From: Megalonaias nervosa
Lineage: Eukaryota; Mollusca; Bivalvia; Unionida; Unionidae
Assembly: GCA_016617855.1 (NCBI GenBank)
Contig: JAECUM010005017.1
Coordinates: forward strand, 20,382-84,381
Length of the DNA: 64,000 nucleotides
Direction of reading: 5' to 3'
A program made the translations under genes and the position numbers. Each line of letters opens with the position of its first letter. The first letter of the stretch is position 1. Of this stretch, positions 21,360-31,114 are shown piece by piece. The notes under the pieces were generated by a model, which was not told the DNA's origin, did not search any database, and saw only the letters and a list, made by a program, of their open reading frames with translations.

Positions 21360-24300
21360 TATGGAGGAATTTACGAGATTATCTACAATTAAGCACTCTA
21401 ATGCCTGATTCGACCTCGACAGAATAACCTCTCAATTACCAAGGCGAGTTTTGGTTGACTTAACAAATAAGACTCTAATCAATCGTATCAGTGAAGCCAA
21501 GAGAGAATTACGCGGCGATGGTGCAGCTTATGCGTGGTCAACATTCAGAATTGTATGCGACACCGATGGTGTTGTCAATGCTCCAATGAAAAATAAGCGA
21601 GCAGCAACAATTATTAATTATCTCGACGTTGCACGAAAATATATTTTTCGAATAAAATTTATAGTAGCGACAGAAGATGACGCATGGATTATCTGTGACA
21701 AACGTGATCCTGTTTGCGTGGGATACACTGGAAATATTGTCACGATAAATAAAAATTCAAAACCAGGAATACTGACTGAAATTGATGCACCTTATTATGA
21801 AGGAGCATATCCTGTGAAAGCAATTGTTCATGCGATATATCCGCTGACTGATAAGCCTGACGTCGATAAACTTTTACCAATGAAAATGTCTCGCCTGGAT
21901 TGTGTTGCTGAGAGAGTTACAGAACATTTCACAAACGCGAAATGCGCAAACGGTTTAACGGATCTAAGACGCAAAAAAATAAATGAGTGGGCAGAAACAG
22001 TTAAAGATACTGGAGCGCCTGTCAATGATGTTGCTGAACTGGAAAAAGTTAAGATTTCCAATAAGAGTGAAGACATTAACCTGAGAGATTTTATACAATC
22101 GAAATATAAAAAAATGGAGCTTAGATAGAGATTATTGATCATAACGCACACGCGTGGACTTCCGACATAATAATATTTCCATAAAATCGAACGGTTAAAT
22201 TCATTAACGGTGATATGTATGATTTTATCAGAAATATCAATAAGAGTGACCATGTGGCTGTTTCAGAGTTCATAATCTGTGAACTATGATCAGTTTGTAC
22301 GGCCTAATGAAGAGATTTATCGAACAAAATCTCTCCACGACGAGAGAAATCTCGCGTTGAAATACACAAACGATACTGATGTTATCGAACGATTACTCAG
22401 TAATTGTTTTACCGTTCCGTCAGTTGCTGCCCACGCTGCTCAAAAGTAAAATTCATGGAAACCAAAACGATTGGAATTTCTTGAAGATGTCCAACGCAGT
22501 TGTATCGAGTACGGACACGGCGGATTATGGAGTACTAATATGGTTATGGTTGCATATTATCCTGGAAGTTTTCTTGGATACGGAGAATGTTCTGAGTATT
22601 TCAAACGATTTGGACATCCAACACACGAGATGACCAGAGATCGATAAATGGACCCTTGTCAGATTTTGACCTGACCGGATTCGCGTGTATCGAGTCATTC
22701 GAGTTTGCACCGAAAAACCTTCATCCGATTGTCGCTGTTTGGTTTGGAAGACATTTTTCAGAAAAAAATTGGGTTCTAATAGTTTTATTACGATATATCA
22801 TTGATGTAAAAATATTAATATCGATGGTTGTAAGTGAAGCAATTATATCATATAATCCGCAAAAAAAGTTTGGTTACCACAGCAAAAGAAATATTCCCCT
22901 GATGAAAATTCTGATATAACTGATTTTGAGAATAAATTCGCAAAGGATCTTGGTTGGAAAATAATTGGTAAATTATGACCATAAACGACATTGTTGTAGA
23001 CTAATCATCGAGGAAGCTGAACTCGATTTTATAATTGCTGATACAACAGAGAGAGGCACATTTATAAGTACGAATAATGTTAATTTATCAGACGGAACTA
23101 AATTAGGTACAATTGTGAGTTACACTGAAGGTGACTCGCCACAGTTTACTCATTTAAGATCTTGAATGCTCGTGTATGTTTTGATAAATTTATTATCGAT
23201 GATAAATAGATTTTCTAACACCGCAGTTAGAGTCTCCACAGATCCATTTTAAATCAATAAAAAATACACAGGATTGCAAACACAATTACGTATCGGCGCT
23301 GATGCATTACGGGACGAATAGAGAATAAAACGAGAAATGATTCTTAGTTATTCTGAATCGGCCGACGTTGAATCTAAGGAAATATATTATAAAAATAAAT
23401 AGATGCGGCTCCATCGGCATATGATCCCGTGGCCAGACATAAGATTGTTTATCTCAATGGACCTGGAGGTTCTGGATAAACAACACGTGCGACTGAATTA
23501 TTTTGTCGCAGTACATCGTACTGTGTTGATATGGTTGTTTTGACACCCACACATAGATTTACCAGAGGAATGAACGAACGAGGAGTTAATTCGTGTACGT
23601 ATCACAGCTTCTTTCGATGGAAGTGAGATATATGGACTTCACAACGAATGGGTGAGAAATATATCCCTACGATTATTATTTGGGATGAAATTTGTACAGT
23701 ATCGTTGGAGGTATTAAAAATATTTCTTAATTGGTTACTGACAAAAAATACTGCGATTATCTTGTGTGGTGATCATGGTTAACCACCACAATTTGTTGGA
23801 TCATCTCCACACGAATGGCTGAAAAGTTCGTTGATTATTATGAGGAGATAACTGATGATCATAGAGCTATTGATGAACCACTGAAAGAATTTAAAAGATT
23901 AATCAGACTGCAGCCAGATAATATTCAATGTGAGATAATGCGTGAAGTAACTCCAGAGACTACGATGAATGATTTTTTTTTTAATTTGTGGAAACCTGAT
24001 GATTTGATAGTTGCAAGCCGAAATATAGTTCGTGATACGCTTCAAGAGAAATTATTTCCGTTACATAAACAAAAGTTTTCAGAGTTACCGGTGCCGCTTT
24101 GTTATCGCCCAGCAGATACACGAAAACATAATAATAAGGTTTATATTCCAGAAGCTAATGAGAAACAAAAACTCGTTCTTGATGATGTTGTTGTTGATGT
24201 GAATGCCGTTGAGAGCTCATTAACGATGGACAAATCTCCGTGGACTATACGATACGCTGTAACGAATCACTCGTCACAGGAATAAACTATTTCTGATACA

Positions 24301-24740
24301 AATATCTGGACTGTCGATGATCGGATCGAATGGTCGAATTTAGATTATCTAACAGTGTGGAGAACCAGAAAAATATCTCAGATACGGAGACTTATCATGG
24401 ATCGCGCAATAACCGAAGAAATCACTGATATCAATTGCGATGATGTAGTTAACAACAAAGTTGTCAAGAAACAATTAGCTGGTTATCAGCGATCTGACAA
24501 AAAAAGTAACAGTGACTTTGATCTTGATATTGAAATTATCATGACACTGAAACAACGACAGAATAATAATTGTGCAAGCTGTAATACAGTAATGTTGTGG
24601 CAGTATTCGGATAATAATCCAAGACAATTCACCGTGGATAGAATTAATAGTAATCTCGGTCACACACGCGAAATCTGATATTGACCTCTCTTGAGTGTAA
24701 TCGACGTAGGGTTGCTAGTGTTTTGCTTTTACGGAAGTGA
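21360..24740 (+). pseudogene. Replicase: PolB-like palm + SF1 helicase + HNH (element A)
   Basis: Collinear with element B's replicase, with many frameshifts. A clean stretch at 21451-22128 covers the N-terminal region (ERVTEHFTNA...GLTDLRRKKI). The palm motif A region survives as AYYPGSFLGYGEC, with the aspartate lost. The helicase Walker A at about 23465 is damaged (YLNGPGGSG then a stop), and the Walker B region IIWDEICTVS is readable. 23815-24285 covers the helicase middle, ending IRYAVTNHSSQ, the helicase C-terminal signature. The C-terminus carries an HNH unit: CASC...FTVDRINSNLGHTRE...LECNRRR, ending near 24740. It converges with the integrase gene. Inactive, but it defines the protein's 3' end, which B's copy runs past the window to reach. 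Confidence 0.75.
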
Positions 24741-25699
24741 AAGGCGGCGGTAATTGTGTATCTTCAGGAATTACTTGTCATTGTTCACGTACAAATCCAC
24801 GCTGAGGAGCAGTTGAATCTAGTCTGTAGATTGCAGGTCTACCCGGGGATCTTACTACGCTGGAAATTTTATGGGTAGTCACACTCCAAATGGGATCATT
24901 TGCTCTCTTTCACCACCTTCAAGTTCACCAGGTTCATATAAATATCTTACAGTTACAGGTTGTTTTGAGGAAGAGACGCGTCGTTCTATTGGTATGTTTT
25001 TTGTGATCGCGCTGATGAGTTTCAAAGAAGTTGCACGAGTAATATCATTATTTAATGCAACTATCACACTTGGTAGTCTTGCAACCAATTCACGAGATCT
25101 TTTGTCTTTCTGAATTTTATTCAAGGATATTTCCTGCGCATACTGATATCCAAATAACCGCTCAGCAAGTGCTCGATTAAATCGTTCAACGATTGCCTGA
25201 TCGTGATGAATTGTTGTATGTCCTCGCTTGATTTTGACGATTTGTTTTTTCGTCAGAGATGATATTGCACCAAGAAATTCTTTGCGAGGATCAACCTGTA
25301 GTAGCCCTGGCCATCGCAAAGGTCCTCATTGATACATTCGTTCAAAAGCAGATGCAACTTCAGTTGCCGTCTCTGTTGATAGTGGTTTTGCTTCATTATA
25401 TCTACTTGCAACGTCAACGACAGTTAACGTATATTTGTATGTGCGCCATTGACGTCAACATGTTTTGATAGTATCATGTGGTAAAAAAAAATATCTTCCT
25501 GATGAATTTCATTGGGAGTGCTGACGTCAGAATGTGAATACTAAATTTGTTTAGGTGGTGGTAGATAAATTTGCCATATTGCTTGTCGTGCTAACCAATT
25601 CTCAGCAACAGAACGTGCGACACCTGCTGCATCAGCAAGTTTACTAATCGCTGCTCTACCCCTCTAATATCCTCTTGGGCTATAATAAATCGATTCCAT
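24715..25699 (-). pseudogene. Polinton-type DDE integrase (element A)
   Basis: The minus strand starts MESIYYSPRGY, followed after a frameshift by a helix-turn-helix-like AISKLADAAGVARSVAENWL. The rve-type core follows: TVVDVASRYNEAKPL (first Asp, codon 25413-25415), LLQVDPRKEFLGAI (second Asp, codon 25290-25292) and DQAIVERFNRALAERLFGYQ (Glu, codon 25185-25187), with 34 residues between the last two. A C-terminal region reads RYLYEPGELEGG and then, after another frameshift, RGFVREQ. This retrovirus-like integrase family joins Polinton ends to host DNA. At least three frameshifts or stops make it inactive. Neighbours: replicase converging, PLA2 gene upstream on the same strand. Confidence 0.85.
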
Positions 25700-25711
25700 T
25701 ATAATAGTTAT

Positions 25712-26204
25712 CTATGATTCATTACCGTCCCCTAGTACTAGTTCACCTTTCATCGCAGATTTTACTAGGAAGCTAGCGATTTTTTCTTTGAGAGATTTAT
25801 CTTTTATGGAATTTAACGAGTGAATCAACCTCGCATCTGCAATATGACTTTATTTTCATACGCGACATCTTGAACGTGGCATGCTTGATCAATCGCATTT
25901 ATTGGATACTCTCCGGGTCTTGGTTGGTCTTGTTCGTCAAGTCGGATATCAAGTCAGGTTCCAGGACCACAATAATTATATCCAGGGAGATATTTTTCTC
26001 CTGGGTATTTAGCCCATGGAGTCACTGGTAATTTTTCCAGTAAAGCAGCGATATCACCACCTGTCTTCGTATGAGACGAAATAAATCTTTATTTGTTTGT
26101 ACCACATTTTATACACCTGCCTGTAAGTGCACGCTTTTTATTTTTTGTTATTGTTGGCGTTAATCCACTTGTGGGGTGGATGCTCTGCATCGAACACAAT
26201 ATAA
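25712..26204 (-). pseudogene. Zinc ribbon + phospholipase A2-like protein (element A)
   Basis: The minus strand opens with YCVRCRASTP and, after a frameshift, RALTGRCIKCGTNK: two CxxC knuckles of a small zinc ribbon found on viral proteins (DUF5679-like). After another frameshift come LLEKLPVTPWAKYPGEKYLP and NYCGPGT, the Ca2+-loop signature of the parvovirus-type PLA2 fold, then PINAIDQACHVQDVAY, the active-site helix. A TGA follows GPGT directly, and the catalytic His position of the usual HDxxY reads Gln. Viral PLA2 domains help virions escape endosomes; that role is inferred by family. The initiator codon is lost. Confidence 0.7.
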
Positions 26205-26232
26205 ATTTATATTGTTTATTATATTTACACAA

Positions 26233-26911
26233 TATGGATGCCATTGATTTCTCAGCGACACGAAAGGAAGAGCCAATCAAGCATCATGCAGCGCTTCCAA
26301 ATTCTATCAGAGCAAATATAATAGGTCCATCTGGGTCTGGTAAGACGCAATTGTTGCTTAATCTGATAATGAGATTGCTACAGTGGGATAAGTTATATTT
26401 AGTGGCACCATCCGCAGATGATTAGCGATGCTACGATGTACTTAAAGATTTTAACAAAGAAGCGAAGTCGTTGGATGAAGAGGAAGATGATAATGATATT
26501 ATTGATTTTGTCACCGATATTGATGAAGCTCCATCTGTGGATGATCTCGATGGACGTATTAATAATCTCTTAGTATATGATGATGTGATGCTGTACAAAC
26601 AATCAAATCCAGCTCGGATATATTCCAGAGGTAGACACAAAAATACCGATGTAATATATGTTACTCTTTGATATACACAAATACCTAAAGTGATCAGAGA
26701 TAACTGCAATATTTTTGTTGTATTTAATGGAGTCGGTACACATACTCTGCGAAACATTCATCAGACTTGGTGTTCAGGGGATATGGATATGATTAAATTC
26801 AAAACTTGTACTCAAAAGCGCAAGCTACCACACACGGATTTATCACGATAAATTTACATGATCCTCGTTCGCGATATAGTATTGGTCTCGATAAATCTTT
26901 TGACAGAGAAA
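26233..26911 (+). pseudogene. A32/FtsK-type packaging ATPase (element A)
   Basis: Starts MDAIDFSATRKEEPIKHHAA. Walker A is GPSGSGKT (residues 31-38), followed by LLLNLIMRLLQWDKLYLV. A TAG at 26423 interrupts, and the same frame then continues through an acidic linker to Walker B NLLVYDDVM (about residue 115). A TGA at 26669 precedes IPKVIRDNCNIFVVF, and the last block HGFITINLHDPRSRYSIGL is in another frame. It ends at the edge of the right TIR. This ATPase class translocates DNA into jelly-roll capsids. It is divergently oriented to the PLA2 gene with about 30 bp between them. Confidence 0.8.
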
Positions 26912-27162
26912 CACAGCAGCAGGGAGGGCGACTTCATCGAGTGAGTGAGCGGATACAGAAACAAACAAGCCATAAAAAACAAAAACATAAATGTCAAAAA
27001 ATAAAGTAAGAAAAATAAGCTAACCCAAATAGGAAAGTTTCGGGTCGGTAAGAAGCTTCGGTTTGACGTTATTGACGTCTGTTATTTTCATGTCCGTAGG
27101 AAACTTTATTTTTTAGCTAAATCTCTAATTGAAACGTTCTAGGGTTCGACCTCCCTGCTGCT
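26912..27162 (-). repeat. Element A right terminal inverted repeat (~250 bp)
   Basis: Inverse complement of 15916-16165. It ends CCCTGCTGCT at 27162, followed by CACGA. Confidence 0.9.
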
Positions 27163-27167
27163 CACGA
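27163..27167. repeat. Target-site duplication CACGA, right copy (element A)
   Basis: Matches 15911-15915. Confidence 0.75.
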
Positions 27168-27246
27168 TACGATGACAGAACATATTCTCGACATCACACG
27201 CACTGTTATTGTTGTAACTGTTATTGTAGTTCTTGCATGGCTGGGG

Positions 27247-28021
27247 TTAAGGAGCACTTTCTTTCAATACAATTTTAATACTCTCAATAACTCTGAACAT
27301 GCTTTTGGGTGTCCAAGAAAATTCGCGTGTCTGACCAAGACTACTATTAATTCTATCCGCGGTAAACTGTATTGGATTATTATTCGAATACAGCCACAAC
27401 ATATTACAGTTACAACTTGTACAATGATTATTCTGTCGTTGTTTCAGTGTCATGATAAATTGAACATCGAAATCAAAATTGCGGTTATTTTTTTTGGTCA
27501 GATTGTCGATACCCAGATAATTTTTTCTTGACAATTTCATCGTTGACGATGTCAGCGATTCTATTATCATTGTCTATGATAACCCGGCCCAATTGAGATA
27601 TTCTTCTGACTCGAGATACCGCAAGATAAACTAAATTTGACGATTCGATCCGATCATTAATAATCCAAATATTTGTATCAGAAATAGTTAATCCTTGGGA
27701 TGAATGAATTGTTATAGCGTATCCTAACGTCCATGGAGATTTATCCATCGTTAACGCGCTCGTAACAGCACTTACAGGAACTGCGATAATATCATTAAGT
27801 ACAAGTTTTTGTTTAACATTAGTTCCTGGAATTTCAACTTCGATATTTTGTTTTCGTGTATCTGCTATCGATAACACAATGGTACAGGTAGATTTGAAAA
27901 TCTTTCCTTGTGTAACAGAAATAATTTATCTTGCAGTGTATCTCTGACTATCTTTCTACTTGCAACTATCAAATCAACTGGTCTCCATAAATTCCAAAAA
28001 TCATTCATAGTAGTTGATGAT
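27247..28021 (-). pseudogene. Replicase C-terminal part: SF1 helicase end + HNH (element C)
   Basis: The minus strand reads TTMNDFWNLWRPVDLIVASR, then PLCYR and TRKQNIEVEIPGTNVKQKLV. The helicase signature GYAITIHSSQGLTI is followed by NLVYLAVSRVRRISQLGR, canonical SF1 motifs V/VI that are better preserved here than in A. After a frameshift comes the HNH unit CTSC...FTADRINSSLGQTRE. The N-terminal two-thirds is deleted; the fragment begins exactly where the tandem repeats end (28022). Confidence 0.75.
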
Positions 28022-28409
28022 GAGATATACTTGCGTATGGGTGATTGCAAGATTGTAAAAAAAAAACTAATTCCAGGTGTAATTTGCCTGGCACCCCCGA
28101 GATATACTTGTGTATGGGTGATTGTAAGATTGTAAAAAAAAACTAATTCCAGGTGTAATTTGCCTGGCACCCCCGAGATATACTTGTGTATAGGTGATTG
28201 TAAGATCGTAAAAAAAAAACAAAACTAATTCCAGGTGTAATTTGCCTGGCACCCCCGAGATATACTTGTGTATGGGTGATTGTAAGATTGTTAAAAAAAA
28301 AACTAATTCCAGGTGTAACTTGCCTGGCACCCCCGAGATATACTTGTGCATGGGTGATTGTAAGATTAAAAAAAAACTAATTCCAGGTGTAACTTGCCTG
28401 GCACCCCCG
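28022..28409. repeat. Five tandem copies of a ~78 bp unit
   Basis: GAGATATACTTG starts at 28022, 28099, 28175, 28257 and 28335. Each unit has a poly(A) run and the small inverted repeat CCAGG...CCTGG, and ends GGCACCCCC. The copies are nearly identical, differing mainly in poly(A) length. ORFs read through the array are by-products of the periodicity. Confidence 0.95.
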
Positions 28410-28614
28410 AACCTCAAAACCTCAAAACGACCGGGGTTCGCCGAGGGGATGTTTTTATTACCCCTATCGCGCTTAGCGATCCAATAATTGCAATGAGAAA
28501 GAAATTACAATTACAGTGACAAACAAATATAACGATTACCCCAAAGATATATATCCGACGTCATTCAACCTGCTCGTCAGGTACTCTCTTTTGCTATTTA
28601 TTTATTTATTTATT

Positions 28615-28800
28615 TTTATTCTGATCATAATATATTTACGCAGAATCAGATTGATTCTGATAATAATATAATATTTCTTCTGACACAGATTCAGATTATA
28701 ATATTTATTCTGATTCATGATTATAATATTTATTCTGATTCTGGTTCAAATTCAGATTCAGATTCTGATTCTGAATTAAATTCAGATTCAGATTTATTTT
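28615..28800. repeat. TCTGAAT-type simple repeat (element C)
   Basis: Degenerate ATTCAGATTC/TTTATTCTGA units, the reverse complement of the array at 18417-19100 in element A, in agreement with C's opposite orientation. Confidence 0.8.
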
Positions 28801-29012
28801 TTTGTTTATTCTCCATTAATTCAGAATTTTTTACCATATCGATTTTGTCATCGATAATCTTTTTACGAATTTTGTTTAGACAATAATAACACAGCATCAA
28901 CTGTTGTGCCAGGGTTAGTTTTTAATCTCTGCAATTATTCCCGGTGATTTCGCCATTGATTATATGTATTCGTGTAATTTTATTTCGTTGACGATCTTGG
29001 AGTTCTACGAAC

Positions 29013-30482
29013 TCACGATTTCACATACAAACTTATTGCCAGAACTTCCTGACGTAGGTCAAGCAAGTGTTCGGCCTGGTCAGTAAGTCTAAAATATATC
29101 CGTGACAACAGTGGATTATGACATCGCAGATAAACCGGATTAACGGGTACTGACGCAATTAAAATCCCGGGGGGTACTTCGGGGGTAAATGAATATAAAA
29201 AAATATCCTTGTTGTGCCAGGGTGGATTTTTCAACATCAACGAGATAACTTCCATCGATGGCGTCACACACCAAATTAACTGCGATCGTTGATGTGATGT
29301 TTACAATACCTGGTGATACGTGACGACCACCGCGGTATGCATCATTATCATGTCTGAGAATAATTGCCGGTGGGGATATTTTTCTCCACGCCTCTACGAT
29401 CTTTGGAAAGTATTCATCCATTATATCATTAACTGATTTTTTTAAAATATCAGAGTTATATTCCGCTATTACAAATGTTAGTAACTGTTCTTCGGTTATT
29501 TTAAAATGATCGAGAAAAAACTGCTTTTGATTTATTTTTTGGTATGGATAAACGAGTGGAGTAATTACACTTTTGGTAATCACTGTTTCGACGATGATTT
29601 TATTTAAATATTCAAGGTCTGATGCAACTTGGTTTAAATGGTGCATAGTTTCAATGATCTGCTGCTTTATATCATCATTGTAATATTGCGTTATACTGAA
29701 AAATAAGTTTCGGAGATTATCGCTTTCTCGCTTGTGTTCGGATTTAATATTATTGGAATAAAAGTTATAAATATCATCGTTGAAGACCCAATTTTTATCG
29801 CTGTCAAGAATAAAAATTGGAGTAGTGAATTCAGGAAGTTTTTCACCGGTAGATGCTGTGAAAGCTTTTACTGCACTTGCCGTAAATCCTCTCATCCATG
29901 GAAATCCTCTTCGAAATATTGGAATTTTAAAAATATCTTTTTGTCTGTGATAAAATCAGATCGTTGAGGTTCTGGTGGACCTTCATATGGCGGTGCTACC
30001 TCTGGCCACCCTAATACAGTTCTGATCGATGACTGATATATATCTGCGGAGCAATCCGGCGTTGATATTTCTATCGCAGCTGGTAATGTTGGTTCATGAA
30101 AAGTAATAGAGATTTTAGATTCTTTTCCTGTGATAGATTTAATTCTGCGCTGGAACTCATCATTAATCTGTTCTATTTGATAACTGCCCGTAGGAATTCC
30201 TACAACTTGCCAATCTGGTGTTCCATCAGATTTATTTTTATAAGAATAAACTAATGATAAACTATTTGCGGATAATCCACCAAATGATTTTGATCTAATA
30301 TTTGGCCAACTGTGATATACTCGCAATTGTGCTAATGCGATTTCTTTCGCTGGAATCGCCGTTCAAAAAACAATGTCAAATTCAGGATTAGTTGAACTCG
30401 TTGATATCATTGTCGTGGTTGACGGTGTTGTATTAGCGACGATTTGTTGGAGGAGTTCTTGCGGCGTCGATGACGAAGTCAT
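29013..30482 (-). pseudogene. Penton-like/minor capsid protein (element C)
   Basis: Starts at 30482 with ELLQQIVANTTPS as in B. An in-frame TGA at about 30367 precedes LAQLRVYHSWPNIRSKSFGG. A frame change near 29893 and another near 29160 follow. The tail matches B: GRHVSPGIVNITSTIAVNLV, NPVYLRCHNPLLSRIYF and LTDQAEHLLDLR. The 'LTDQ..LLDLR.E.L.I.L' ending is what I recall from jelly-roll minor capsid proteins of metazoan Polinton-like viruses; the penton assignment is an inference. Confidence 0.6.
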
Positions 30483-30490
30483 TGTTATTA

Positions 30491-31030
30491 TTATTTACTT
30501 AATTTTAAATCAGGAAGTAAATTGACTTTGTTGATGACTTCGTCATCGTCATAGTAAACCTTAATCATTTCTGCGAATTCTTGATCTGATATTACTCCAT
30601 CATTGAGACCTGATGATATCAGTGATGATAATTTGGCGTGTGCGTGTGTTGCCGCCGATAACAATATTTGATATTCATGAAATTTGTTTCCCGTACACGT
30701 AGATATCCTTTTTTGCAATTATATTAAGAATACCAGCAATGCCGGTTATAACTGCGACGGAAATTCCTATCATTGGTGCTATTATATATGTGGCTGATAA
30801 TGATCCGATCATAGTTGCTGTTCCAGCGACGATCGCCGATGCAGAACAAACAATTATATCAGTAACAAAGATACGTCTACGGTATTTTTTTTTTATTGTG
30901 TACTTGTCAATGATGTTTTATAGTTGGGTCTGTAACAAACACGCTTGCTCGTATCTGAATTTGTTTACGATGTTCAGATCTGACGTCGTTGACAATGGCA
31001 AAGCCATCAACATTGACTTTGTCATCGGTG
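30491..31030 (-). pseudogene. Two-TM SLATT-like protein (element C)
   Basis: Homolog of B 55961-56440. The minus strand reads KYTIKKKYRRRIFVTDIIV, then two hydrophobic segments (SASAIVAGTATMIGSLSA and APMIGISVAVITGIAGIL). After a frameshift near 30718 come KRISTCTGNKF and DGVISDQEFAEMI. Same gene order as in B, directly upstream of the penton-like gene. Confidence 0.6.
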
Positions 31031-31059
31031 AAATCAGTATACTTAATGACGTTGTTGAA

Positions 31060-31112
31060 TTAAGTAATCAACTGAGGAGTTTCAGCGACAAATTCCAGAC
31101 ACCACCAGTAAG
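31060..31112 (-). pseudogene. C-terminal stub of the 128-residue protein (element C)
   Basis: YWWCLEFVAETPQLIT then stop, matching the last residues YWWCLEFVCETPQLVI of B 55565-55951. The rest is replaced by gypsy sequence from 31113. Confidence 0.75.
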
Positions 31113-31114
31113 TC

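Larger units (their letters stand above)
27163..31112 (-). mobile_element. Element C: truncated relative of A/B, minus strand
   Basis: On the minus strand, from 31112 downward: the tail of the 128-residue protein, SLATT-like protein, penton-like protein, spacer with TCTGAAT repeats, five ~78 bp tandem repeats, then the replicase's helicase/HNH end. The order agrees with B but the HNH and Zn genes and the replicase N-terminal half are deleted. It is bounded by gypsy sequence at 31113 and by element A at 27162; its own terminal repeats are gone. Confidence 0.8.

Noticed and set aside
28022..28420. CRISPR-like array or repeat protein in the 78 bp tandem units
   Set aside because: The units are directly contiguous without unique spacers and contain poly(A); ORFs through them are created by the periodicity, and the host is a eukaryote.
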